Shown here: positions 41,014 through 49,474 of the stretch, one piece after another
How the letters are laid out: each line of letters starts with the position of its first letter
Position numbering within the stretch: position 1 is the first letter of the stretch
NCBI GenBank assembly: GCA_919902995.1
Contig: CAKKSD010000039.1
Span: 1 to 49,513, forward strand
Origin: Thermodesulfovibrionia bacterium
Lineage (GTDB): Bacteria; Nitrospirota; Thermodesulfovibrionia; JACRGW01
DNA: 49,513 nt
Direction: 5' to 3'
Translations under genes and position numbers: made by a program
The notes under the pieces: generated by a model
Seen by the model: the letters and a program-made list of their open reading frames with translations, nothing else
Told to the model about the DNA's origin: nothing
Databases searched by the model: none

Positions 41014-41778
41014 ATGCTTCTCGCAATAGACATAGGCAATACGAGTACCGTTTTAGGTATTTTTGAGGGAGAGAGACTCCTTTTTTCGTGGAGACTCAGT
41101 ACAAGATCTGAGAGTACATATGATGAATATGGCGTCCTGATATCTGATCTGTTGGTGATTAATGGTCTTAAGTCTGAAGTTATAGATGGTGTTATAGTCT
41201 CTTCTGTAGTTCCACCACTTACTCCGGTCTTTGAGGAGATGGCAGATAAATATTTTAACAGGAGACCGATGGTTGTTTCCTCAAAACTTGATACAGGTAT
41301 AAAGATCCTTTACAAAAAACCTGAAGAGGTTGGTGCCGATAGAATCGTGAATGCCACTGCCGCCTACCATCGTTATGGTGGTCCTATAATTATTGTAGAC
41401 TTTGGCACTGCCACGACTATCTGCTATATCACATCTAAGGGGGAATACCTTGGTGGTATTATTTCTCCAGGTATTAAGATATCTGCAGATGCACTCTTTG
41501 AAAAGGCTGCCAAACTTCCAAGGGTGAGCATCTCAAGACCACAGAAGATTATAGGGGATGATACAGCGACAGCTATGCAGGTGGGGCTTATCATAGGTCA
41601 TGCCGGTACGGTGGATAGGATCGTAGAAGAAATAAAAAGGGATAGAGGAGAAAACCCCTATGTAGTTGCTACCGGAGGATATGCAGAACTTATAGCCCCA
41701 GAATCTAAAACAATAAAAGAAGTGAGACCGTCACTTACCCTCGAAGGATTAAGGATTATCTATAGCAGGAATATTTAA
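41014..41778 (+). CDS. coaX: Type III pantothenate kinase
   Basis: Phosphorylates pantothenate as the first step of CoA synthesis; cytosolic ASKHA fold. The 254-residue product shows DIGNTST (5-11, phosphate loop), GADRIVNATAAYHRY (about 109-123, pantothenate site) and DFGTATTI (about 128-135). The family is often adjacent to birA, as here. The ATG lacks a clear ribosome-binding site; a TGCTAATT block 25 nt upstream resembles the extended -10 upstream of folP. Confidence 0.95.
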   Translation: MLLAIDIGNTSTVLGIFEGERLLFSWRLSTRSESTYDEYGVLISDLLVINGLKSEVIDGVIVSSVVPPLTPVFEEMADKYFNRRPMVVSSKLDTGIKILYKKPEEVGADRIVNATAAYHRYGGPIIIVDFGTATTICYITSKGEYLGGIISPGIKISADALFEKAAKLPRVSISRPQKIIGDDTATAMQVGLIIGHAGTVDRIVEEIKRDRGENPYVVATGGYAELIAPESKTIKEVRPSLTLEGLRIIYSRNI

Positions 41779-41782
41779 GTTC

Positions 41783-42592
41783 TTACGGTTCAAACTTTTC
41801 GGGTATTGACCTCTTTCTCAAAGTTTCCAAGGCGAACCCATCAAAGCCACTCATACCCCTCAATCTTTTATAGATATTCTTGGCTATAAGAAATAAATTT
41901 TTTGTATCCTCTTCATTATAACGCATAAGGAGATCCAGGGCACCGTCATTCCCCTTAAGATGAGCGATCCAGAGTTTTACTGCATCATATCCGTCAAGTC
42001 CTTTTATGTCAGAAGACCGCATTATACCTAAATCCTCTTCGAGCCTCTTAAGTCCTCCCTTGAAACCTGCCCTATGAGAACTGAAACATAGATCAAAATG
42101 GGGAAGATTAAAGCTTAAAGTAGGAAATTTCTTTTTCAAAAAGGGTATATCAAAGACAGAACCGTAGTAGGTAATAATCATCTTGTAACCCTCAAGCTCC
42201 TTCCTGAGGGTTTCGACTGTAAGGTCAATACCTTTAACAAGAACCCTCGACCTGAGACCGTCGAAGAGACCTACGATTGTTACATCAGAGATCTGTGCAT
42301 TAAGCCCTGTGGTCTCTATGTCAAGATAGACAGCATTATCTTTAAGCGCGTCGAAGAGTCTCCAGTATTCATGTTGTTTTAATTTCGTAAAAAAATACCT
42401 CTCGTCTTTTCTCTCGAGCGCCTCTATGGAATCAGAGAATTCCCTGTCATAAAACGATTTCCTATCAGGAGATATCCCCCTTACCCTTTTGGTTATGAGA
42501 AAGTCTTCCCAGCAGAGGATACTTTCTTTCCAGAGATGTCTCTCAAGTCGTTCACCGATTCCATCTGCTATCCTGAAGGTATGCCTGATCAT
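41783..42592 (-). CDS. RNase H-fold exonuclease-like protein (YprB/RNaseH_2)
   Basis: 269 residues with a DEDD-type exonuclease core: VYLDIETTGLNAQISDVTIV (Asp and Glu, about 92-111), YYGSVFDIPFLKKKF (Asp, about 141-155), and a C-terminal YNEEDTKNLFLIAKNIY (Asp). It resembles the YprB ribonuclease H-like family, thought to act on DNA or RNA ends. No helicase is adjacent. It is convergent with coaX, 4 nt apart. Function inferred from fold only. Confidence 0.8.
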   Translation of the reverse strand: MIRHTFRIADGIGERLERHLWKESILCWEDFLITKRVRGISPDRKSFYDREFSDSIEALERKDERYFFTKLKQHEYWRLFDALKDNAVYLDIETTGLNAQISDVTIVGLFDGLRSRVLVKGIDLTVETLRKELEGYKMIITYYGSVFDIPFLKKKFPTLSFNLPHFDLCFSSHRAGFKGGLKRLEEDLGIMRSSDIKGLDGYDAVKLWIAHLKGNDGALDLLMRYNEEDTKNLFLIAKNIYKRLRGMSGFDGFALETLRKRSIPEKFEP

Positions 42593-42637
42593 GATCTATA
42601 CCTAAGACGAATTACAATCAAAAGATTACCAATAGGT

Positions 42638-42706
42638 GTCATTCCCGTGAAAACGGGAATCCAGAAAAGCCCGAAAATACTGGATTCCTGCTTCCGCAGG
42701 AAAGAC
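42638..42706. repeat. REP-like cloverleaf repeat, second copy
   Basis: GTCATTCCCG...CGGGAATCCAG and CTGGATTCCTGC...GCAGGAAAGAC; related to 22538-22604. One arm has GGAAAGAC instead of GGAATGAC. It fills the 150-nt gap between two minus-strand genes. Confidence 0.7.
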
Positions 42707-42742
42707 AAATTGCAACATAGTATAAGAAGAAAATTCTTCTAA

Positions 42743-43585
42743 TTAAAAACAGAATCTTAACTTTCCGTTCAGTCTGTACCTTCCGGCAACCCTTATTACA
42801 CGTTTTCTGAGGTCTTCGGAATAGCCATTAGACCAATATGGTTCAAAAAGGATCTTGCGGTATTTTTCGATTAAATCGTATGAGAGTTGTCTGAGTGTAT
42901 TACTTAGTGAATTCCAGACCCCCCAGTCGAAGACCCGACCCATAGGGCGGCTGTTCAATCTGTCTATATACAGATAATCAGGTTTAATGTCTGCAATTGC
43001 CCTCATTGTTTTTGACAGTTCCTCTTCTGTATCGGATAGATAGGGGATTAATGGTCCAAGAAAGACATAAGAATTAATTCTATTCCTTTTAGCAATCTCT
43101 AATACCCTTAACCTCTCTTCTGATGGAGAGGCCTTGGGTTCAAAAGTTTTCCTTAAAGTTTCATTGAGGGTTGTTATGGTAACACCGAATTCAACATTTC
43201 TTTTTGACAGGAGATCCATATCCCTTTCTATCAGAGAACTCTTTGTGAGGATAGTTATGGGGTAACGATGGTCGAGAAGGATTTCAATACATCTCCTTGT
43301 GAGCTGGTATCGTTTTTCTAAAGGCTGCCAGCCATCACAAACAGAGCTCACGAATACACTTCCGGGTTTTGACCTTTTAATCTGTCTGTGAAGTACCTCT
43401 GGCCCGTTGATTTTGATATCTACAAAACTTCCCCACTCTTCAGTATGGCCTGTGAATTTCATCATAAAGCGGGCATAACAGTAGCGGCATCCATGTTCAC
43501 AGCCTGTGTAACAGTTTATTGTGTAATCTGCAAGTCCGGATTTGTTGAGGAGTGATTTACATTCAACCTCTCTTACACGTAACAC
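42743..43585 (-). CDS. SPL-family radical SAM protein
   Basis: 280 residues with the motif CEHGCRYC (Cys 29, 33, 36) preceded by DYTINCYTGC. Further conserved blocks are VFVSSVCDGWQPLE, YPITILTKSS, GVTITTLNETLRKTFEP and GPLIPYLSD. The family is related to spore photoproduct lyase but is widespread in non-spore formers, and its substrate is unknown. The start is a GTG (43585) within a 39-bp repeat, only 5 nt after a TATAAT (43596-43591), so the message may be leaderless. Confidence 0.83.
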   Translation of the reverse strand: MLRVREVECKSLLNKSGLADYTINCYTGCEHGCRYCYARFMMKFTGHTEEWGSFVDIKINGPEVLHRQIKRSKPGSVFVSSVCDGWQPLEKRYQLTRRCIEILLDHRYPITILTKSSLIERDMDLLSKRNVEFGVTITTLNETLRKTFEPKASPSEERLRVLEIAKRNRINSYVFLGPLIPYLSDTEEELSKTMRAIADIKPDYLYIDRLNSRPMGRVFDWGVWNSLSNTLRQLSYDLIEKYRKILFEPYWSNGYSEDLRKRVIRVAGRYRLNGKLRFCF

Positions 43586-43621
43586 AAATTATTATAACCT
43601 AAAAGGGGGAGTAAAATCTTT
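43583..43621. repeat. 39-bp direct repeat flanking hicBA, copy 1
   Basis: Begins CACAAATTATTATAACC and ends AGTAAAATCTTT; 36 of 39 positions match the copy at 44327-44365, same orientation. On the minus strand it holds TATAAT directly upstream of the SPL-family gene start. Confidence 0.85.
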
Positions 43622-43693
43622 GTTTCTTCATTCGATGAAAGCAGGAATATAGAATCTACGAGTTAAATATTAACGGAGAACATTACAGTAGTT

Positions 43694-43713
43694 CCATAGT
43701 CTCTAGACTATGG
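43694..43713. promoter_or_regulatory. Dyad CCATAGTCTCTAGACTATGG after hicA
   Basis: CCATAGTC/GACTATGG with a TCTA loop, 8-bp stem. It lies about 28 nt beyond the hicA stop on the minus strand. Possible terminator or operator; no U-run follows. Confidence 0.4.
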
Positions 43714-43740
43714 TTGAGGATTAGTTAGACAAGATATCTC

Positions 43741-43965
43741 CTAAGGTAAGTTTTCTATTTCCTCTTTGCTGATTCCAGCCTGTCTTAATATCTCAAGAAG
43801 TGTCCCTTTTGGCAGATCTTTTTTATGAAATGGTATTACTACCATTCTCTTTGTTTCCGGATTACGGAATATCTGATGACTCCCCTTTGTTCTCTCAAGG
43901 ATAAATCCTTTTTTCTGGAGAATGGTTATAACCTTTTGAGGAGTTAACAAGGGTAATTTAGGCAT
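43741..43965 (-). CDS. hicA: HicA-type mRNA interferase toxin
   Basis: 74 residues of the HicA/YcfA family, a small double-stranded-RNA-binding-fold RNase that cleaves mRNA when free of antitoxin. The active-site His 30 in RTKGSHQIFRN and the family start LLTPQKVITILQKKGF are present. It overlaps the hicB end by 8 nt on the same strand, giving the antitoxin-first order hicBA. A type II toxin-antitoxin pair. Confidence 0.92.
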   Translation of the reverse strand: MPKLPLLTPQKVITILQKKGFILERTKGSHQIFRNPETKRMVVIPFHKKDLPKGTLLEILRQAGISKEEIENLP

Positions 43966-44191
43966 TGGACTCTACAGCTACCGTAGTCTCAAATACATTG
44001 TCTTCGATAGGTATATCTTCACCATGTAATGTCAGGGTTTCTATATAAAGTTCTATTGCCTCCTTTGCCATCTTCACAGCCTCATCTATCGTTTCACCAT
44101 AAGTTATACATCCAGACAATGATGGAACTGTAACTGTATAGCCACCTTCTGGTTCCTTTCTTAAAAAGACTCTATAGTTTAAAACCTTCAT
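43958..44191 (-). CDS. hicB: HicB-type antitoxin
   Basis: 77 residues with the HicB N-terminal fold (EGGYTVTVPSLSGCITYGET, DEAVKMAKEAIELYIETL). The full-length DNA-binding C-terminus of larger HicB proteins is missing, as in the short HicB subgroup. AGAGGTGAATT precedes the ATG. It neutralises HicA. The gene pair is bracketed by 39-bp direct repeats, and the distal copy carries a -10-like box pointing toward it. Confidence 0.9.
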   Translation of the reverse strand: MKVLNYRVFLRKEPEGGYTVTVPSLSGCITYGETIDEAVKMAKEAIELYIETLTLHGEDIPIEDNVFETTVAVESNA

Positions 44192-44326
44192 AATTCACCT
44201 CTTTTGAATTTTAAGTTTTTCAGTGCTGATAATAGCTCCCTGGTCTTTTCATATTATAGCAGAAGTTTTATTTCCTCTGATATTTTTCTTTCGTAGTGGC
44301 GAACGGACGTGCGTCCTTACCTTTAC

Positions 44327-44365
44327 CACAAATTATTATAACCTAAAAGAGAAAGTAAAATCTTT
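44327..44365. repeat. 39-bp direct repeat flanking hicBA, copy 2
   Basis: Same orientation as 43583-43621, three differences (AGAA in place of GGGG within the centre). It includes TATAAT on the minus strand, about 145 nt upstream of hicB. Just beside it is the small palindrome GGACGTGCGTCC (44305-44316). It forms part of the 237-nt gap between hicB and the gene ending at 44429, which shows no other gene. Confidence 0.85.
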
Positions 44366-44428
44366 ATGATGAAGCCAAATCAAAACATCTCTTTAGTTTT
44401 TATGGGATTTTGAATAACTTTAGATTTC

Positions 44429-44653
44429 TTATCTTTTCCTCGTATTCCTCTCGATATCCTTAAGCAGTCTGATTATCTCCTCATTCTGCCTTATCACCCT
44501 CTCCCCCTGCTTGTAGGTCATTAGAGGCTCAGAGAAGACCGGACTCCACTGACCGGTCGGATTTGTCCTCACGATCATGAGGGATGGAGTATCACCAGAA
44601 ACAATCATTGTCATCAGAGCGATTATCAAAATTACCATTAAGATTATTTTCAT
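44429..44653 (-). CDS. Small exported or anchored protein of unknown function
   Basis: 74 residues. A hydrophobic N-terminus (about 3-19) is followed by a short polar region and a charged helical C-terminus, EEIIRLLKDIERNTRKR. The ribosome-binding site GGAGGG is good. It lies 35 nt after the AAA+ ATPase stop on the same strand and could be co-transcribed with it. Function unknown. Confidence 0.55.
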   Translation of the reverse strand: MKIILMVILIIALMTMIVSGDTPSLMIVRTNPTGQWSPVFSEPLMTYKQGERVIRQNEEIIRLLKDIERNTRKR

Positions 44654-44688
44654 GATCCCTCCAATAAGAGCTAACCAACTTCAACACA

Positions 44689-46866
44689 CTAAGAGCAAAA
44701 TCCGATTATCCTTGCATTTCCCTTCCTGTACCTTGTTTCTTCAGCGAGCATCTCTATCATCTTACGGTGCGTGATCCCCGTGTTTCCGCTGAAGAGTATC
44801 CTGTCTCTAACCACTGAAAAATCTCCAGGCGTAAGATCTGTGATGCTTCTTAGAATCTGTTCGTCTTCGGGTGAAAGACATTCCCCACCTATGAGTGGCA
44901 TGTGCAAAGTGTTGTAGAAATGGAGATTGCCCTCAGGTGTGAGTGGCCTAAACTCAATCTTAAACCTGAATCTCCTTAGTGAAGCATGATCAAGTCCTTC
45001 AATGTTATTAGTTGCAAAGGCAACAATGCCCGTATAAGTTTCAAGTTGCGTAAGTATCTCGTTGGTAAAACTCTTTTCCCATGGACGTTGGGCGTCTTTC
45101 CTGGGGAAAAGGAAGCTGTCTGCCTCATCGAAGAAAAGGATAGACCGTTCATCTTGGGCATCCCTGAATGCCCTTGCGATGTTTTTCTCTGTTTCACCAA
45201 CCCACATAGATTGTATCTCACTACAACGGTGTAGGTAGACTTCTTTCTCAAGTGTGTGCCCGAGGTAATAGACAAACTCAGATTTTCCAGTCCCAGATAT
45301 CCCATAAAGGAGGAGAGAGAAGGGTTGATTAAATTGCATGTCAGAATGATTTTGACGTTCTGCGAAGAACTTTGCTGATGAAATGATATTCCTTAATTCC
45401 TCTGAACAGTTTAGCCCTGTCAGGGAATAAGAACTGAAGTCTTTCTTTTGTCCTATCTTTGCATTCCTTCCTGTAATCACCTTTTCATGGCTTTTGAGAA
45501 CTGCTTTTATCATTCTGAGGGTCTGTTTCTTGTCGGTATTCCTCTCTACATTCAGTATTTGAAGTGCATTTACTATCCCGCTGGCATTTGTCGAATAAGA
45601 ATTGCAAAGCTCACGTATTTCAGCAGTACTGAAATATCTTCCTAACCCTTTGCGTTCAAGCTCTTTTGACATTACATTAAAACGTCGCTCCATATTAAAC
45701 TTTTTAAATTCCAAGGAGAAGCTAAACCGTCTCATAGTAGAAGGATTTATAAGACTGATATCATTTGTTATCCAGATAACCTTCTTTCGATGGCTTTCGA
45801 GGTTAGAATTTATCCAGCTTTTGTCGTTCCTGCTCTTAAATAAAGGGGAGTTAAAGGTGTTGAGGATATCGTCTGCCTCGTCTACGAGGATAACTGAATT
45901 ATTCCCATCGGCAAGGCTTATGGTTGCATAAATCGCTCCGAGACGCTGCTCGTGGTCATCATCCTTCGGAATCTTGACAGTGAGAAGTTCCTTTCTGAAG
46001 GTCTTTGCGAGGCAGTGGGCAAGTGATGTTTTCCCTGTGCCATGCTCTCCGTAGAAAAGGATGTTCTGTCCTTTATTGCTCATCAGGAGGGTTTTAATCA
46101 CTTCTTTCTCATCATCTGAGATGCCGAAGTCTGAAAGCGACATTACGGTGTCAGTTTCTTTTGTAAAGAATTCATGACTCAGGTCATTCCTGCCAAAACC
46201 TGAAAGGTAGTTTAAGCACCAGTCTGACATTCGGATATACCTTCTGTTTCCATCTATCAGTATAATCTTTGACTTAAAAAGAGTATCTTGGAAAAGTACT
46301 TCAGATATCACGGATCTCTTTACTCCTAAAAAGATGTGTAAGTAGTTTCTGAATGTATCTGCATTTGAAAGAACAAGTATTATTTCATTAAAAAAACGGT
46401 TCACAATCCCATCTACTCCAACAAAGAAACAGAGAGTGAGGACTTCTACTTCAAGGTCAGAAAGTCTGTAGGCTTCTTTGATAGTATGGAGACGCTTTTC
46501 CATTAAGGTTTTACTATATTTCGTAAGGGCTTCTGATTTCCTTAAGAGTATGGGGGTTATGTCTTTTCTCAATGTCTCTTCTATCACTGTCTTAGGCGCG
46601 TTTAAAATTGCCATATCTAACTTGAGGTCATCTTTTATCCTCTCTTTTATAGGAGGGTAATTCCTTTTGAGTACAGAAATCATCTTTCTTGAACCGAGAA
46701 GACAGCACCCATAATTAAAGAGATCATATGGTTGATTATAGAGCAGAATAGAATGTATACAATTGTGATAATACTCAATCGCCTTTTTTTCTTCGAAACT
46801 ATGGTTAAAGATGACCTTTTCAGTATAGAGATCAGAATGTCCAATTATTCTATGCTTTCCTCTCAT
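44689..46866 (-). CDS. Tandem AAA+ ATPase
   Basis: 725 residues. An N-terminal domain of about 230 residues without clear homology is followed by two AAA+ modules. The first has GEHGTGKT (about 272) and VILVDEADDIL. The second has GISGTGKS (about 522) and ILFFDEADSFL, with ATNNIEGLDHASLRRF as sensor/Arg-finger region. This arrangement resembles the two-ring Cdc48/SpoVK-type remodelling ATPases. The GGAG site is 8 nt ahead of the ATG. Upstream on the same strand lie an RNase-J-like and a PD-(D/E)XK-like gene; the target is unknown. Confidence 0.87.
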   Translation of the reverse strand: MRGKHRIIGHSDLYTEKVIFNHSFEEKKAIEYYHNCIHSILLYNQPYDLFNYGCCLLGSRKMISVLKRNYPPIKERIKDDLKLDMAILNAPKTVIEETLRKDITPILLRKSEALTKYSKTLMEKRLHTIKEAYRLSDLEVEVLTLCFFVGVDGIVNRFFNEIILVLSNADTFRNYLHIFLGVKRSVISEVLFQDTLFKSKIILIDGNRRYIRMSDWCLNYLSGFGRNDLSHEFFTKETDTVMSLSDFGISDDEKEVIKTLLMSNKGQNILFYGEHGTGKTSLAHCLAKTFRKELLTVKIPKDDDHEQRLGAIYATISLADGNNSVILVDEADDILNTFNSPLFKSRNDKSWINSNLESHRKKVIWITNDISLINPSTMRRFSFSLEFKKFNMERRFNVMSKELERKGLGRYFSTAEIRELCNSYSTNASGIVNALQILNVERNTDKKQTLRMIKAVLKSHEKVITGRNAKIGQKKDFSSYSLTGLNCSEELRNIISSAKFFAERQNHSDMQFNQPFSLLLYGISGTGKSEFVYYLGHTLEKEVYLHRCSEIQSMWVGETEKNIARAFRDAQDERSILFFDEADSFLFPRKDAQRPWEKSFTNEILTQLETYTGIVAFATNNIEGLDHASLRRFRFKIEFRPLTPEGNLHFYNTLHMPLIGGECLSPEDEQILRSITDLTPGDFSVVRDRILFSGNTGITHRKMIEMLAEETRYRKGNARIIGFCS

Positions 46867-46966
46867 ATCTTTTTCTCCATATTATTTTTAATATGTTTGT
46901 ATATATTAATAACATGGAAGGCTGTCAGCACTCTGGCAGTCTGAAAAACTGTGATATCAAGGAGTA

Positions 46967-48247
46967 TTAAATATCGATTGCTATGCCGTCAGAGGCTTCT
47001 ACTACTTTCGGAAAAAAGTCCTTATAGAGATGAGGATTAAGGGTATGTATTGGTATTGTCTTCTCAGGTTTTGTTATATCGACCAATTTTTTAAGGGTAT
47101 CTATATCGGCATGACCACTGGTATGAAGATGTTCAAAGGTAACTCCTCTATTTTTAAGTTGAGAGGCAAATTTAGTTGTCTTCGGGTCTTTTTCTATGTA
47201 GCCTTCCCACAAGGAATAGATCCATCTTGCTTTTGAGAGGTCGAAATAGTTCTTATTTATTAGCTCCTCTGTAGCTGAAGGACGGACAAACATTACAAAT
47301 CTTGAAGCATTTTTTGAAAAATATTCCCAGCGCTTTCCATATTTATTATATCTCTGAACAATTTGCTTATTCCCATTCCTTTTCATCCATTCGCAGAGTT
47401 CTTTTGGAAAACAAACATGTATCTCAGGCCAGGATGGATGGGGTATATTGCACTTTTTCCTTTGTAATATGTAATGATTTTTCAGTTTATCCAATATCTC
47501 AGCCGTATAGGGGTCTATTACCATATTTCGCCCTGATTTCTTGCAAGCCCTGAATATGGTAACTATCCTGTCAATATTCTGGCTGGACAATGTTACAAAT
47601 ACAATCCCCTCAGTTTGCTTGATACTTTTCTCAAATCTTTCTTCAAGCTCTGTCTCTGATAATGTATCCTTTCTTTCCTGTCCTACCATTGTCCCTTCCA
47701 ATAAGAGCGTATCTATCCGAGGAAGTTTATTCTTGAGCAGTTGAAACAAATTCCCTTTACGTCCGTGTTCCCTGAAATCTCCTGAATAGAAGACTCTTTT
47801 GCCATCACACTCAATAAGAAAGGCATAAGAATCAAAGCCTGAATGATCTACCAGATAGGGTGTGATGTTGAAATCACCAAGTTTGAAACTTCTTTCTGGT
47901 TTAAATGTGATCGGCTGGGCAAAGAGGTTGTGTTTACCCTGCATGATATAAGTAAGCTTTATTAATTCTGAGGCTGCACCGCCTGCATATAAAGGAATAT
48001 TCGGCTTGATATGTTCGAGCAAACCATAGTGATCCTGATGAGGATGGGAAATCAGGATGCCTTCAAGCGGCGGATGCAGCTGTTTCAGAGAATCAGTAAG
48101 AGTGGCAGGAATTAAATCTTTGCAGTCTTCATTGCCTGTAGCTGAAAGAGGCAATCCTGTATCAATAATGATGCGAGAATTTTCTGAGGTCAACTCAACA
48201 CATGACCCCCCGATTTCACGCGAGCCACGGTGGATTTTAAGTTGCAT
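46967..48247 (-). CDS. RNase-J/beta-CASP-like metallo-beta-lactamase-fold protein
   Basis: 426 residues. Metal-binding residues HPHQDH (68-73), then LVDHSGFDSYAF, SGDFREHG and the C-terminal SGHAD and IPIHT blocks of the beta-CASP/RNase J class of nucleases. No C-terminal RNase J domain beyond these. It could cleave RNA or DNA. It overlaps the upstream PD-(D/E)XK-like gene by 11 nt, so the two are translation-coupled, and the AAA+ gene follows after 100 nt. Confidence 0.85.
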   Translation of the reverse strand: MQLKIHRGSREIGGSCVELTSENSRIIIDTGLPLSATGNEDCKDLIPATLTDSLKQLHPPLEGILISHPHQDHYGLLEHIKPNIPLYAGGAASELIKLTYIMQGKHNLFAQPITFKPERSFKLGDFNITPYLVDHSGFDSYAFLIECDGKRVFYSGDFREHGRKGNLFQLLKNKLPRIDTLLLEGTMVGQERKDTLSETELEERFEKSIKQTEGIVFVTLSSQNIDRIVTIFRACKKSGRNMVIDPYTAEILDKLKNHYILQRKKCNIPHPSWPEIHVCFPKELCEWMKRNGNKQIVQRYNKYGKRWEYFSKNASRFVMFVRPSATEELINKNYFDLSKARWIYSLWEGYIEKDPKTTKFASQLKNRGVTFEHLHTSGHADIDTLKKLVDITKPEKTIPIHTLNPHLYKDFFPKVVEASDGIAIDI

Positions 48248-48815
48248 TCCATTCCTTTTGTAAGTGGATTTTAATTACCTTTCGTGGCTCCATCTTTTTT
48301 ATAGCCTCTAAATCTTTGCTATTAATGTAAAAATAGAGAATCCCATCATCTTCTGGATATTTTTTGTTTTTGTAGAATTCTTTATCCGCAAGCAACATTT
48401 TTTTGATTTCACGAAATTCAAAATTATCTGGAAAGAAAAAAGTTTCTCTAAATTCTTTTTCAATATACTTATACTTTTGAATCTTAGCAACTGTTTTTGC
48501 ATAGTCATTTATTTGCTCTTTTATCTCTTCCATTGATTCTTTTGAACCCTTATCCTTAAGTTCAATAATGTAAAGATTATGGTCTTTACCGTAACCCATC
48601 AAATCCACACACGTCCCACGTGTAACCTTCTCCTTCAATGGGACTTCGTAACCAAAGAGCCTGATTATGGGTTTGGATTTTTTATTTTCCCAAAAACAAA
48701 TCTTTTGAGTTAAAAATATTCCTCTTTGAAGTTGATGTTCTTTCTTTTTTTTTGCTTGCAATTTGCCATGCCAACATCCCAATCTAAATTCTTTTTCTCT
48801 CAGATTCTCACCCAT
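48237..48815 (-). CDS. PD-(D/E)XK nuclease-like protein
   Basis: 192 residues with a probable PD-(D/E)XK core: Asp 71 in VDLMGYGKDHNLYIIELK and Glu 85-x-Lys 87 (ELK), followed by a helix with QINDY (101-105), a combination frequent in restriction-like nucleases. The N-terminus is basic and Lys-rich. The ribosome-binding site AAGGAG lies 7 nt ahead of the ATG. It could be a nuclease or an inactive DNA-binding relative. Confidence 0.65.
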   Translation of the reverse strand: MGENLREKEFRLGCWHGKLQAKKKKEHQLQRGIFLTQKICFWENKKSKPIIRLFGYEVPLKEKVTRGTCVDLMGYGKDHNLYIIELKDKGSKESMEEIKEQINDYAKTVAKIQKYKYIEKEFRETFFFPDNFEFREIKKMLLADKEFYKNKKYPEDDGILYFYINSKDLEAIKKMEPRKVIKIHLQKEWNAT

Positions 48816-48952
48816 AAAAATCTCCTTTTTTGTTTTTTATTACCTTTTTAACCTCAGCAACAACCTAACCATCCCCACTCTATCACTCTTGCAATAGCAT
48901 CTCTCTTCAATTCACATACTTTATTTCTTCACTTTTAATATTTCTTTTAACC

Positions 48953-49474
48953 TCAATTATCTCCCCCATATAATGTTATCAATTCATAAAGTGCTCTTGC
49001 ACCTTGGATGTTAGGCGATTTTGCAAATCCAAAGACCATTCTCTCTTCAACAAAATCTCTAAGTGTCTTCTTTTCATCAAGCTTGAAGTCTTCTAAAATT
49101 TTCCACGCATAAGGTTTCCTTGAATTAAGATTTTTCCTGAGGGAAACAATATCATCTGGTTTGCGATATACGAGACTGCAAATTCTCTCCAATTGATAGT
49201 TCCAGAGTAGGATTCCATTGCTATCTTTAAGAAAAGATTCCAGGATACCGTAAAAAGCAGTTTTTGAATCATAGTGTCTGTTTGTCATAAGACTATCAAT
49301 ATCTTTTGGCATCTTTGTAAGAACCAGCCCTGAATACATGTCTAATAAAAATAAGGTGTCATTAAAATTCTGTGGATTATATTTTTGAAAATAATCCGAA
49401 AAATTATTCGGCTCTACCAAGAAAGTATTGTCTGATCTAAATAATAATGCGTTAATAAGATTCCTACATTCCAC
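48953..49474 (-). CDS. Unrecognised 173-residue protein near the right edge
   Basis: Start GTG 49474, preceded in frame by CTG and then a TAG stop at 49480, so the N-terminus is near but may be truncated by the repeat-like sequence at 49487-49513. It is helical and mixed-charge, with no known motif (the C-terminal half has KILEDFKLDEKKTLRDFVEE and GARALYELITLYGG). It lies upstream of the PD-(D/E)XK-like gene on the same strand, separated by 137 nt that hold only a fragmentary frame. Confidence 0.45.
   Translation of the reverse strand: MECRNLINALLFRSDNTFLVEPNNFSDYFQKYNPQNFNDTLFLLDMYSGLVLTKMPKDIDSLMTNRHYDSKTAFYGILESFLKDSNGILLWNYQLERICSLVYRKPDDIVSLRKNLNSRKPYAWKILEDFKLDEKKTLRDFVEERMVFGFAKSPNIQGARALYELITLYGGDN

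Noticed and set aside
44305-44316. Palindrome GGACGTGCGTCC as a transcription terminator
   Set aside because: Five-base arms around two central bases, no U-run on either strand, and no gene ends nearby.
48816-48952. A small coding frame upstream of the PD-(D/E)XK-like gene ending EWGWLGCC
   Set aside because: It is short, lacks a good start and ribosome-binding site, and shows no recognisable domain; it might be a gene fragment but cannot be supported.
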